Part shown: in pieces, positions 48,869-56,822 of the stretch
Position numbering within the stretch: position 1 is the stretch's first letter
Layout of the letters: every line of letters starts with the position of its first letter
Source: JAEUJM01 sp041908445
GTDB lineage: Bacteria; Actinomycetota; Acidimicrobiia; Acidimicrobiales; DATDAH01
Reading direction: 5' to 3'
NCBI GenBank assembly: GCA_041908445.1
Contig: JAYRFK010000113.1
Coordinates: forward strand, 62,001-126,000
DNA: 64,000 nucleotides
The notes under the pieces: model-generated
Told to the model about the DNA's origin: nothing
Seen by the model: the letters and a program-made list of their open reading frames with translations, nothing else
Databases searched by the model: none
Made by a program: the position numbers and the translations under genes

Positions 48869-48951
48869 GGCCCGGAAGCTACCGGAACCCCACGAGCCTG
48901 GCCCATCCACCCGCCGGAACTAGCGGAGGCCGCGGCCCCGGCCGTACGGTC

Positions 48952-48964
48952 TGACGGACCGTCA
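48952..48964. promoter_or_regulatory. TGACG-n3-CGTCA operator candidate (site 3)
   Basis: TGACGGACCGTCA (half-sites extend to TGACGG/CCGTCA) lies between the divergent Rv3549c-like SDR and echA20, 43 bases before the echA20 GTG. It is the likely control site for echA20-ipdABC. Confidence 0.75.
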
Positions 48965-49006
48965 GATCGGCCCGCGGACGCGCCGCGGCACGCACAGGAG
49001 GCTCGG

Positions 49007-49768
49007 GTGGGGAACAGCTACCAGGTCGACGACCTCGGCATCGCCGAGATCGTCATGGACAACCCGCCCGTCAACGCCCTCACCGTCGCGGGCTGGTTCG
49101 AGGTGGCCGAGCTGCTCGACCGGGCCAGCGCCGACGAGGCCGTGCGCGCCGTCGTCCTGCGGGCCGAGGGCCGGGGCTTCAACGCCGGCGTCGACATCAA
49201 GGAGATGCAGGCGACCGAGGGCTACGACGCCCTGATCGGCGCCAACCGGGGCTGCTACGCCGCCTTCGCCTCGGTCTACGACTGCGCCGTCCCCGTCATC
49301 GCCGCCGTCAACGGCTTCTGCCTCGGCGGCGGCATCGGCCTGGTGGGCAACGCCGACATCATCATCGCCGCCGAGGACGCCACCTTCGGCCTCCCCGAGG
49401 TCGACCGGGGCGCCCTGGGCGCCGCCACCCACCTGGCCCGCCTGGTGCCCCAGCACAAGATGCGGGCCATGGTGTACACGAGCGCCACCGCCACGGCGGC
49501 CGAGCTGCACCACTTCGGCTCCGTGCTGCAGGTCGTGCCCCAGGCCGAGCTCCGTGACGCCGCCTTCGCGGTCGCCCGGGGGATCGCCGAGAAGAGCCCG
49601 CGGGTCATCCGGGCGGCCAAGGAGTCGCTCAACGGCATCGACCCGGTCGACGTGAAGCGCAGCTACCGCTTCGAGCAGGGCTTCACCTTCGAGCTGAACC
49701 TGTCGGGCGTGTCCGACGAGGCCCGCCAGGCCTTCGTCGACAAGCGCGACGCCGACTTCGACCAGTAG
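49007..49768 (+). CDS. echA20: EchA20-type ring hydrolase (crotonase family)
   Basis: This 253-residue crotonase-fold protein matches my memory of M. tuberculosis EchA20 (Rv3550): NPPVNALTVAGWFEVA, LRAEGRGFNAGVDIKEMQATEGYDALI, AVNGFCLGGGIGLVGN, FGLPEVDRGALGAATHLARLVPQHKMR, HHFGSV and the end FTFELNLSGVSDEARQAFV. EchA20 hydrolytically opens ring D of HIEC-CoA rather than hydrating a double bond. GTG is chosen because AGGAGG lies 5 bases before it. ipdA follows 21 bases later. Confidence 0.92.
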   Translation: MGNSYQVDDLGIAEIVMDNPPVNALTVAGWFEVAELLDRASADEAVRAVVLRAEGRGFNAGVDIKEMQATEGYDALIGANRGCYAAFASVYDCAVPVIAAVNGFCLGGGIGLVGNADIIIAAEDATFGLPEVDRGALGAATHLARLVPQHKMRAMVYTSATATAAELHHFGSVLQVVPQAELRDAAFAVARGIAEKSPRVIRAAKESLNGIDPVDVKRSYRFEQGFTFELNLSGVSDEARQAFVDKRDADFDQ

Positions 49769-49789
49769 CCACCAGGGAGCGCTGAACCC

Positions 49790-50644
49790 ATGCCCGACAA
49801 GCGCATGACCATCGACGAGGTCGTGTCCGAGCTGTCCGACGGGATGACCATCGGGATCGGCGGTTGGGGGTCGCGGCGCAAGCCCATGGCCTTCGTCCGC
49901 GCGATCCTGCGGTCGTCGCTGAAGGACCTGACCATCGTCTCCTACGGCGGCCCCGACGTGGGCCTGCTGGCCAAGAGCGGCCAGGCCCGCAAGGTCGTCT
50001 ACGGGTTCGTGTCGCTCGACTCGATCCCGCTCGAGCCCCACTTCCGCATCGCCCGTCAGACGGGCACCATCGAGGCCGAGGAGTACGACGAGGGCATGTT
50101 CGTGCTCGGCCTGCGGGCCGCGGCCCAGCGCCTGTCGTTCCTGCCCACCCGGGTGGGCCTCGGCACCGACCTGCTCGAGTCGAACCCCCGGCTGAAGCTG
50201 GTCACCTCGCCCTACGAGGACGGCGAGCAGTACGTGGCGATGCCGGCGCTGCACCTCGACGTAGCCCTCGTGCACATGAACCGGGCCGACCAGGGCGGCA
50301 ACGCCCAGTACCTCGGTCCCGACCCCTTCTACGACGACCACTTCTGCCTGGCCGCCGACAAGCGCTACGTCTCGTGCGAGCGCATCGTCGACACCGCGGA
50401 CTTCCTGAAGGAGGGGCCCATCCAGACCCTGCGCCTCAACCGCCTCATGGTCGACGGCGTGGTCGAGGCCCCCGGCGGCGCCCACTTCACCCTGTGCGCC
50501 CCCGACTACGACCGCGACGAGGCCTTCCAGCGGGAGTACGCCGCCACGGCCGGCGACGAGGAGAAGTGGGCGGCGTTCAAGGCGAAGTACCTGGACGTGA
50601 GCGAGGCCGACTACCAGCGAGCGGTGAAGGAGCGGGGGGAATGA
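49790..50644 (+). CDS. ipdA: IpdA, alpha subunit of COCHEA-CoA hydrolase
   Basis: This 284-residue protein is a class I CoA-transferase-fold subunit: MTIGIGGWGSRRKPMAFVRAILRS, TIVSYGGPDVGLL, VYGFVSLDSIPLEP, IEAEEYDEGMFVLGLRAAAQRL and EAPGGAHFTLCAPDY, as I recall for IpdA (Rv3551). IpdAB opens the last steroid ring (C) of COCHEA-CoA by a hydrolytic retro-Claisen-like reaction. The conserved acidic YDEGM segment (residues 99-103) is in the active-site region. The stop overlaps the ipdB ATG by 4 bases, ensuring equal subunit synthesis. Confidence 0.93.
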   Translation: MPDKRMTIDEVVSELSDGMTIGIGGWGSRRKPMAFVRAILRSSLKDLTIVSYGGPDVGLLAKSGQARKVVYGFVSLDSIPLEPHFRIARQTGTIEAEEYDEGMFVLGLRAAAQRLSFLPTRVGLGTDLLESNPRLKLVTSPYEDGEQYVAMPALHLDVALVHMNRADQGGNAQYLGPDPFYDDHFCLAADKRYVSCERIVDTADFLKEGPIQTLRLNRLMVDGVVEAPGGAHFTLCAPDYDRDEAFQREYAATAGDEEKWAAFKAKYLDVSEADYQRAVKERGE

Positions 50645-51444
50645 GCGACGTGACCACCTCGGCGCCCGCCGACAGCTACACGCGCGGCGAGGTCTGCGTC
50701 GCGGCGCTGGCCGACGTCTTCCGGGGCGACGGCGAGATCCTCGGCAACCCCATCGGCAACGTGCCGGTGATCGCGGGCCGCCTGGCCCGGGCCACCTTCG
50801 AGCCCGACCTGGTGATGACCGACACCGAGGCCCTCCTCGTGGCGAACACCCTGCCCGTGGGGGTGGCCGTGCCCTTCGAGGACAAGCTCGTCGAGGGTTG
50901 GCTGCCGTTCGCGTCGATCTTCGACGTGGCCGTGTGGCCTGGTCGGCGCCACATCATCATGGGGCCGAGCCAGATCGACCGCTTCGGCAACATGAACATC
51001 GCCTGCATCGGCGACTGGCGCCAGCCCAAGGCCCAGCTCCTCGGCGTGCGGGGCGCCCCCGGCAACACCATCAACCACACCTGCAGCTACTGGGTGCCGA
51101 ACCACACCAGCCGGTCGTTCGTGGAGAAGGTCGACTACGTGTCCGGCGTCGGTTACGACCGCGCCGCGGCGCTGCCGGGCGCGTCGGCCCGCTTCCACGA
51201 GATCCGCCGGGTGGTGTCGAACCTCGGCGTGTTCGACTTCGAGACGCCCGACCACTCGATGCGCCTGCGCTCGGTCCACCCGGGCGTGACGGTCGAGGAG
51301 GTCGTCGAGGCCACCGGGTTCGCCCTGGTCGTGCCCGACGACGTGCCCGAGTCGCGGCCGCCGACGGTCGAGGAGCAGCGCCTCATCCACGAGGTGATCG
51401 ACCCCAACGGCTTCCTGGCCAAGGAGGTCAAGGAGCCGGAATGA
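50641..51444 (+). CDS. ipdB: IpdB, beta subunit of COCHEA-CoA hydrolase
   Basis: This 267-residue class I CoA-transferase-like subunit shows VCVAALADVFRGDGEILGNPIGNVPVIAGRLARATFEPDLVMTDTEALLVANTLPVG, MGPSQIDRFGNMNIACIGDW, LGVRGAPGNTINHTCSYWVPNHTSRSFVEKVDYVSGVGYDR and FDFETPDHSMRLRSVHPGVTVEEV. It pairs with IpdA to hydrolyse the ring C diketone. It overlaps ipdA and ipdC by 4 bases each (ATGA), so the three are tightly coupled. Confidence 0.93.
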   Translation: MSDVTTSAPADSYTRGEVCVAALADVFRGDGEILGNPIGNVPVIAGRLARATFEPDLVMTDTEALLVANTLPVGVAVPFEDKLVEGWLPFASIFDVAVWPGRRHIIMGPSQIDRFGNMNIACIGDWRQPKAQLLGVRGAPGNTINHTCSYWVPNHTSRSFVEKVDYVSGVGYDRAAALPGASARFHEIRRVVSNLGVFDFETPDHSMRLRSVHPGVTVEEVVEATGFALVVPDDVPESRPPTVEEQRLIHEVIDPNGFLAKEVKEPE

Positions 51445-52523
51445 CCGAGGCCGCGCCCGCCGCGTCGTCCCCGTCGCCCTTCCGCACCCGGTTCTGCGAC
51501 CTGGTCGGGGTCGAGTACCCGATCGTGCAGACCGGCATGGGCTGGGTGGCGGGCCCGCGCCTGGTCGCCGCCTCCGCCAACGCCGGCATCCTCGGCATCC
51601 TCGCCGCCGCCACCATGGACTACGACCAGTTGGTCGGCGCCATCCGCGAGGTCAAGGAGAAGACCGACAAGCCCTTCGGCGTGAACCTGCGCTCGGACGC
51701 CCCCGACGCCGGTGAGCGCATCGACCTGCTGATCCGCGAGGGCGTGAAGGTCGGCTCGTTCGCGCTGGCCCCCAAGCCCGACCTGATCAAGAAGCTGAAG
51801 GACGCCAGCGTGGTGGTGATGCCGTCGATCGGCGCCAAGCGCCACGCCGAGAAGGTGGCCGAGTGGGGCGTCGACGCCGTGCTCGTCCAGGGCGGGGAGG
51901 GTGGCGGCCACACCGGCGACGTCCCCACGTCGCTGCTGCTGCCCCAGGTGGTCGACGCGGTCGACCTGCCGGTGATCGCCGCCGGCGGCTACTTCGACGG
52001 GCGAGGCCTGGTGTCGGCCCTCGCGTACGGCGCGGCCGGCATCGCCATGGGCACCCGCTTCCTGCTGACGTCCGACTCGACCGTCGGCGACGCCGTGAAG
52101 CAGGTGTACCTGAGCAAGGGCGTGGGCGACACCCTCCGCACCACCCAGGTCGACGGGGTGCCCCACCGGGTGCTGCGCACCGAGCTCACCGAGGAGCTCG
52201 ACCGCACCGGCCCGGTCACCTCGCTGCCGCGGGCGATCTCGAACGCCTTCCGGTTCAAGAAGCTCTCGGGTCGGTCGTGGAACCAGATCGTCCGCGAGGG
52301 CGTGGCCATGCACCGCAACCAGGAGCTGAGCTGGAGCCAGGTGATCATGGCCGCCAACACCCCGATGCTGCTCAAGGCGTCGATGGTCGACGGCCGCCCC
52401 GACCTGGGCGTCATGTCCAGCGGCCAGGTGGTCGGCATGATCGACGACCTGCCCTCGGTCGACGAGCTCGTGCAGCGCATCATGGCCGAGGCCGAGGTCG
52501 CCCGGGCCCGCCTCTGCCCCTGA
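51441..52523 (+). CDS. ipdC: IpdC-type flavin-dependent CoA-ester reductase
   Basis: This 360-residue TIM-barrel flavoprotein belongs to the nitronate monooxygenase/enoyl-reductase-like group: YPIVQTGMGWVAGPRLVAASANAGILGILAAATM, KPFGVNLRSDAP, VVMPSIGAKRHAEKVAEWGVDAVLVQGGEGGGHTGDVPTSLLLPQVVDAV, IAAGGYFDGRG and MGTRFLLTSDS. The GGEGGGH segment is the FMN phosphate/substrate region. IpdC changes the double-bond state of the 5-oxo-HIP-CoA derivative before EchA20 and IpdAB act. It ends the operon echA20-ipdA-ipdB-ipdC, the same order as Rv3550-Rv3553. Confidence 0.92.
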   Translation: MTEAAPAASSPSPFRTRFCDLVGVEYPIVQTGMGWVAGPRLVAASANAGILGILAAATMDYDQLVGAIREVKEKTDKPFGVNLRSDAPDAGERIDLLIREGVKVGSFALAPKPDLIKKLKDASVVVMPSIGAKRHAEKVAEWGVDAVLVQGGEGGGHTGDVPTSLLLPQVVDAVDLPVIAAGGYFDGRGLVSALAYGAAGIAMGTRFLLTSDSTVGDAVKQVYLSKGVGDTLRTTQVDGVPHRVLRTELTEELDRTGPVTSLPRAISNAFRFKKLSGRSWNQIVREGVAMHRNQELSWSQVIMAANTPMLLKASMVDGRPDLGVMSSGQVVGMIDDLPSVDELVQRIMAEAEVARARLCP

Positions 52524-52568
52524 CGGGCTGACGCCGGCCGGGAACAGGGTCCCGCCGGTGCCCCCCGC

Positions 52569-53558
52569 TCAGCCGCCGGCGTAGTGGCGCAGGGGCGGCT
52601 CGGCGGTGGCGATGCTCGCCGCCGGCACGTGGGGGTCGGCGAGGTCGCCGGCCAGGACGTCGAGGCCGGCGGTGGGGTCGCTCGGGAAGAGCAGCGGCTG
52701 CTGGGTGCACAGCGTCGCCGGCGCCGGCAGCCGCGACACCGATGCCGTGCCGCGGTGGGTGAAGGCGTCGAGCACGAGCGCGAGCACGACCCGGTCGGCG
52801 GCCATCGAGAGGTGGTCCACCGGGCGCAGGGGGCACACGTCCTGTACCGCGATGTTCGTGGCCCCGTCCGTCACCGCACTGGTGGCGGGCACGACGAGCT
52901 CGTCCTGCAGCGTCGTGTAGAGGTTCGTGTACTCCACCGAGCCCGGTGTCTCGTCCCCCGAGTTCAGCGCGGTGAGGAACGCGCTGCCCTGGCCCATCTG
53001 GAAGCAGGCGGCGCACGAGGCGCCGGCGAAGTTGCCGAGCGCGGTGCCGTGGTTCGGCGTGGCCAGCGTGACGAGGTCGCTCACCATCGGTTGCAGCGAC
53101 GGCCACCAGCGCAGCGCCCACCGGGGTTCCAGGCCGCCCTGGCTGTGGCCCATCACGTCGACCCGCTTGCCGCTCGACCGGTGCATCCGCCGGATGGCAT
53201 GCACGACGTACTCGCTGGCCAGCTGGATGTCGTCGAGCGAGCGGTTGGGCAGGTCGACGTAGCAGACGTCGAAGCCGCGGCCGGCCAGCTCGGGGAGGTA
53301 GTTCCAGCCGTAGTTCTCCTGGCCGTGGGTGAACGTGCCGTGGACGAGCAGCACGGGCTGGCGCCCGCTGTCGAACGGGCCGTCGCAGTGCAGGGCCGCC
53401 CGCAGGGTGGCCTTGTCGATGTGCAGGCGGGGCTCGTGCGTCGCGGTGGCCTCGGCCGCCGGTGCGGTGGGGGCGGCGGTCGCGGTGGCGGACGGGGCGC
53501 CGGCCAGCACCACGAGCAGGGCGAGCAGGGCGACGGCGAGGGTTCGGGGCGAGGGCAC
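52569..53558 (-). CDS. Secreted lipase/esterase (alpha/beta-hydrolase)
   Basis: This 329-residue exported enzyme has a signal peptide (residues 1-28), an Ala/Thr linker, the oxyanion region LLVHGTFTHGQENYGW, a nucleophile Ser139 in VMGHSQGGLEP and a probable catalytic His in RPVDHLSMA. The pattern is that of extracellular triacylglycerol lipases. Several cysteines (58, 99 and the CAAC pair) may form disulphides. A 31-base TGTAACA palindrome sits 27 bases upstream of the GTG, so a lipid-responsive repressor probably controls it. Confidence 0.85.
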   Translation of the reverse strand: MPSPRTLAVALLALLVVLAGAPSATATAAPTAPAAEATATHEPRLHIDKATLRAALHCDGPFDSGRQPVLLVHGTFTHGQENYGWNYLPELAGRGFDVCYVDLPNRSLDDIQLASEYVVHAIRRMHRSSGKRVDVMGHSQGGLEPRWALRWWPSLQPMVSDLVTLATPNHGTALGNFAGASCAACFQMGQGSAFLTALNSGDETPGSVEYTNLYTTLQDELVVPATSAVTDGATNIAVQDVCPLRPVDHLSMAADRVVLALVLDAFTHRGTASVSRLPAPATLCTQQPLLFPSDPTAGLDVLAGDLADPHVPAASIATAEPPLRHYAGG

Positions 53559-53584
53559 GGCACCTCCAGGACGGGCGGTCGCCG

Positions 53585-53615
53585 GATGTTACAACAGGAT
53601 CATCGCTGTAACATC
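53585..53615. promoter_or_regulatory. GATGTTACA-n13-TGTAACATC operator
   Basis: Two perfect 9-base arms, GATGTTACA (53585-53593) and TGTAACATC (53607-53615), lie between the lipase gene and the small gene at 53623. The spacing places the arms about two helical turns apart centre to centre, fitting a dimeric repressor. The AT-rich arms stand out from the GC-rich background. Confidence 0.7.
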
Positions 53616-53622
53616 TTTCCCC

Positions 53623-53850
53623 TCAGGCGGGACGAGGCTGCTCGCCCTCCGGCAGGTGGGCGAAGACCCGGGCATGGAGGTGGCAGAGCACACCGTCGAG
53701 GAGGCGGCGGGCCTGGGCGTGGGCGCCCCGGTCGAGCGCGTCGCAGGCCTCGTCGAGGTCGGCGAGGTGGTCGGTGAGGTCGGCCCGGGGGATGGCAACC
53801 GGGTCGAGGGGCCCGTGCGGGGGCCGGTCGGGGAGGGGGGCTCCGCCCAT
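53623..53850 (-). CDS. Small hypothetical protein
   Basis: This 75-residue protein starts at ATG with AGGAG 7 bases upstream. It has a Pro-rich N-terminus (MGGAPLPDRPPHGPLD) and one amphipathic helical region (LTDHLADLDEACDALDRGAHAQARRLLDGVLCHLHARVFAHLP). I do not recognise it. Its promoter region holds the TAGAACCTTCTA palindrome shared with the divergent TetR pair, so one of those regulators may control it. Confidence 0.55.
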   Translation of the reverse strand: MGGAPLPDRPPHGPLDPVAIPRADLTDHLADLDEACDALDRGAHAQARRLLDGVLCHLHARVFAHLPEGEQPRPA

Positions 53851-53893
53851 GAGGCGCTCCTGTGTGTTCGTCCGCCGTCAGCGGGCGCGAACA

Positions 53894-53905
53894 TAGAACC
53901 TTCTA
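53894..53905. promoter_or_regulatory. TAGAA-n2-TTCTA operator of the TetR pair
   Basis: TAGAACCTTCTA lies 39 bases before the GTG of the first TetR gene and 44 bases from the start of the divergent small gene. Its half-site TAGAA is the same as in the KstR-like sites at 30175 and 40613, but the spacer is 2 rather than 4 bases. Confidence 0.6.
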
Positions 53906-53943
53906 GGTAGCAGGTCAATGGCACGTTGGGTTACGGTGGGGCG

Positions 53944-54708
53944 GTGGCAGATCGACGGCGTTCGCGGCGCAGGCGCCTGCCCGCCGAGGAGGGGCGACGA
54001 GCCCTGCTCGACGCGGGTCGGGCCCTCGTCCTGGAGCAACCCGCGTCCTGGCCGCTCGAGCACATCCGGCTCACCGAGGTCGCCGAGCGGGCGGGCGTCT
54101 CGGTCGGCGCCCTGTACCACTACTGGGAGAGCCAGGACGCCTACCGCGACGACCTCCTCGACGACCTCTTCTCGCCCGAGCGCTACCCCCCGAGCCCGCT
54201 GCCCGCGCAGCTCGCCGGGCGCGACGACGGCGACGCCGACGGCGACCCGCCCCTCACCGAGCTCGTGCGCGCGGGCGCCGCCGCGGAGTTCGCCGCCCTG
54301 CGGGACACGCCCGAGCTGCGCCTGCTCATGGCCATGTGGGCCGCGGACGCCCCCGAGGTCGACGCCCGCATCGCGGCCCAGTACCGCGCCGTCGGCGAGC
54401 GCTGGGCGACCTTCTACGCGGACGCCCTCGAGGCCTACGGCCTCGAGCTGCGGCCGCCGTTCACGCCGGCGCTCATGGCCACCCTGATCACCGCGCTGGG
54501 CGAGGGCCTGGCGGTGCGGGCGACCGTCGACGCCGACGCCGTCCCCACCGAGCTGGGGGCCGATCCCGACCGGCCGTGGGGCCTGCTCGCGTGCGCGATC
54601 TTCGCGCTCCTGCCGGGGATGACCCGCCCGGTCGGCGGCGGGGGCGACCTGTGGGACCTCGCCGGACTCTTCGCGTCGACCACCCGCACGGGGACGGCGA
54701 CACGGTGA
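53944..54708 (+). CDS. TetR family regulator, first of a tandem pair
   Basis: This 254-residue protein has an Arg-rich start (ADRRRSRRRRLPAEEGRRALLDAGRAL), then the DNA-binding helices IRLTEVAERAGVSVGALYHYWESQDAYRDDLLDDLF and a helical ligand domain. GTG 53944 is preferred over an in-frame TTG at 53926, because the latter would leave little promoter room after the palindrome. The stop overlaps the start of the second TetR gene (GTGA). The palindrome at 53894 is its likely self-operator. The ligand is unknown; a steroid-CoA ester is one possibility given the setting. Confidence 0.87.
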   Translation: MADRRRSRRRRLPAEEGRRALLDAGRALVLEQPASWPLEHIRLTEVAERAGVSVGALYHYWESQDAYRDDLLDDLFSPERYPPSPLPAQLAGRDDGDADGDPPLTELVRAGAAAEFAALRDTPELRLLMAMWAADAPEVDARIAAQYRAVGERWATFYADALEAYGLELRPPFTPALMATLITALGEGLAVRATVDADAVPTELGADPDRPWGLLACAIFALLPGMTRPVGGGGDLWDLAGLFASTTRTGTATR

Positions 54709-55478
54709 GCGATGCCCTGGATCCCGACGGGGCGGCGACGGAGGGCGTCCGGCGCCGCCGCCGGCGCAAGCGACTGTCGGCCGAGGAGGGCCGCCAAGCG
54801 CTGCTCGACGCCGGGCGGGCCCTCGCCCACGAGCAGCCGGCGGGCCCGCCGCTCGAGCACATCCGCCTCACCGACGTGGCCGACCGGGCCGGCGTGTCGG
54901 TCGGCGCGCTGTACCACTACTGGGACAGCCAGGACGGCTACCGCGACGACCTGCTCGACGAGGTCTTCGCCCCGAGTCGCTTCGATCCGCCCGCCGACCT
55001 CGACGGGGTGGACCTCGTCGACCTCATCCGGGTCGGCACCGAGGCGGAGCTCGACCGTCTCCGCACCAGCCCCGACCTGCGTGTGCTGATGGCCATGTGG
55101 GCGGCGGCCGACCCCGCCATCGAGCCCCGGGTCGCCGAGCACTTCCGGGCGGTGGGGGAGGACTGGGCGGCGTTCTACGAGGCGGTGTTCCGGGCCCGCG
55201 GCCTCGAGGTGCGGCCGCCGTTCACCTACGCCCACGTGGCGGCACTGCTCACCGCCGTCGGCGACGGTCTGGCGGTGCGGTCGAGCGTCGACCCGGGTGC
55301 CGTCCCGGCCGACGTCGAGGTCGACGGCGAGGGGCGGTGGACGCTGCTCGGCGCGGCGCTGGTCGCCCTCCTCCCCGCCTTCAGCCGGCCCGTCGGCAGC
55401 GAGGCCACCTTCGCCGACCACCTGGCCGGGCTGCGCGCTGACCTGGCGCGGTCCACGAGCGGGCCGGCGGCGGGCTGA
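54705..55478 (+). CDS. TetR family regulator, second of a tandem pair
   Basis: This 257-residue paralogue of the preceding gene is colinear with it: RRRRRRKRLSAEEGRQALLDAGRAL, IRLTDVADRAGVSVGALYHYWDSQDGYRDDLLDEVF, LRVLMAMWAAADP and LEVRPPFTYAHVAALLTAVGDGLAVRSSV. The recognition helix (VSVGALYHYW) is identical in both, so they should read the same DNA and might form heterodimers. The 4-base GTGA overlap ensures co-translation. It arose by tandem duplication and has diverged mostly in the ligand domain. Confidence 0.87.
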   Translation: MSDALDPDGAATEGVRRRRRRKRLSAEEGRQALLDAGRALAHEQPAGPPLEHIRLTDVADRAGVSVGALYHYWDSQDGYRDDLLDEVFAPSRFDPPADLDGVDLVDLIRVGTEAELDRLRTSPDLRVLMAMWAAADPAIEPRVAEHFRAVGEDWAAFYEAVFRARGLEVRPPFTYAHVAALLTAVGDGLAVRSSVDPGAVPADVEVDGEGRWTLLGAALVALLPAFSRPVGSEATFADHLAGLRADLARSTSGPAAG

Positions 55479-55566
55479 CCCACCGGCCGGTCAGCAGTTC
55501 GAGCGGCGTTGCCACCAGGCACCGGCGGCGCGGGAGCGGGAGCGGGAGCGGGGCGCTCGGCCCGGT

Positions 55567-56721
55567 TCAGCCCAGGCGCTCGATGATGGTGACGTTGGCC
55601 TGCCCGCCGCCCTCGCACATGGTCTGGAGGCCGTAGCGGCCGCCGGTGCGCTCGAGCTCGTTGAGCAGGGTGGTCATGAGGCGCACGCCGGTGGCACCGA
55701 GCGGGTGACCCAGGGCGATGGCGCCGCCGTTGACGTTGACCTTGTCGAGGTCGGCGCCGGTCTCCTTCTGCCAGGCCAGCACGACCGAGGCGAAGGCCTC
55801 GTTGATCTCGACCAGGTCGATGTCGTCCATGCTCATGCCCGCCTTCTCCAGCGCGTACGCGGTGGCGGGGATGGGGGCCGACAGCATGAAGATGGGGTCG
55901 TCGGCCCGGACGGAGAGGTGGTGGATGCGGGCCCGCGGGGTGAGGCCGTGGTCCTGCACCGCCTGCTCGGAGGCGATGAGCATGGCCGTGGCCGCGTCGC
56001 TGATCTGGCTGGCAAGGGCGGCGGTGAGGCGCCCACCCTCGACCAGCGCGGGCAGCGTGGCCATCTTCTCGAGCGAGGTGCCGCGGCGGGGGCCCTCGTC
56101 GGTGGTCACGTCGCCGAGGGGGAGGATCTCGTTGTCGAAGCGGGCCTCGTCGATGGCCCGCAGCGCCCGCTCGTGGCTCTGGAGCGCGAAGGCCTCCATG
56201 TCGTCCCGGCTGATGTCCCACTTCTCGGCGATCAGCTCGGCGCCGCGGAACTGGCTGACCTCCTGGGTGCCGTAGCGCTTGACCCAGCCCTCCGAACCCG
56301 AGAACGGGTCGGTGAAGCCGAAGGGCTCCGCCGCGGTCATGGCCGCCGCGATCGGGATCATCGACATGTTCTGGACGCCGCCGGTCATGATCAGGTCGTT
56401 GGTGCCGGACATGACCGCCTGGGCGGCGAAGTGCACGGCCTGCTGGCTCGAGCCGCACTGGCGGTCGATGGTCGTGCCGGGGATCTCCTCGGGGAGGCCG
56501 GCGGCCAGCCAGGTGGTGCGGGCGATGTCGCCGGCCTGGGGGCCGAGGGCGTCGACGCAGCCGAAGTAGACGTCCTCCACCGCGGCGGGGTCGACGTCGA
56601 CCCGGTCGAAGATGCCGTTCAGCACGTGGGCGCCCAGGTCGGCGGGGTGGACCTGGCTGAGCCCGCCGCCCCGCTTGCCGACGGGGGTGCGCACGGCGTC
56701 GATGATGTAGGCCTCGGCCAT
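55567..56721 (-). CDS. fadA6: FadA6-type thiolase (C/D-ring degradation)
   Basis: This 384-residue thiolase matches my memory of M. tuberculosis FadA6 (Rv3556c): AYIIDAVRTPVGKRGGGL, TIDRQCGSSQQAVHFAAQAVMSGT with nucleophile Cys89, GVQNMSMIPI, EVSQFRGAELIAEKWDISRDDMEAF, NGGAIALGHPLGATG (catalytic His) and GLQTMCEGGGQANVTIIER (second Cys). FadA6 releases acetyl-CoA from the ring-opened C/D-ring product. It lies downstream of the Ltp/DUF35 pair on the same strand, after a 101-base gap holding an inverted repeat. Confidence 0.92.
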   Translation of the reverse strand: MAEAYIIDAVRTPVGKRGGGLSQVHPADLGAHVLNGIFDRVDVDPAAVEDVYFGCVDALGPQAGDIARTTWLAAGLPEEIPGTTIDRQCGSSQQAVHFAAQAVMSGTNDLIMTGGVQNMSMIPIAAAMTAAEPFGFTDPFSGSEGWVKRYGTQEVSQFRGAELIAEKWDISRDDMEAFALQSHERALRAIDEARFDNEILPLGDVTTDEGPRRGTSLEKMATLPALVEGGRLTAALASQISDAATAMLIASEQAVQDHGLTPRARIHHLSVRADDPIFMLSAPIPATAYALEKAGMSMDDIDLVEINEAFASVVLAWQKETGADLDKVNVNGGAIALGHPLGATGVRLMTTLLNELERTGGRYGLQTMCEGGGQANVTIIERLG

Positions 56722-56764
56722 CTCAGTTGCTCCTGGTGCTCGGATCTCGTGCGGTTCTGTCGTT

Positions 56765-56807
56765 CTCGACGCAATGACTGTCGTATTCCGACCGCTACTG
56801 CGTCGAG
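56765..56807. promoter_or_regulatory. CTCGACGCA inverted repeat upstream of fadA6
   Basis: CTCGACGCA (56765-56773) and TGCGTCGAG (56799-56807) are perfect 9-base arms around a 25-base AT-richer centre, between the ltp stop and the fadA6 start. It may be an operator or an mRNA hairpin that separates expression of ltp and fadA6. It is not the TGACG operator. Confidence 0.4.
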
Positions 56808-56822
56808 TCCGGTGTTCGGGGG

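Noticed and set aside
48952..48964. A mycobacterial-type KstR2 box (CAAG-n2-CTTG) at echA20
   Set aside because: I looked in the echA20 gap and the other C/D-ring gaps and found only the TGACG-n3-CGTCA palindrome.
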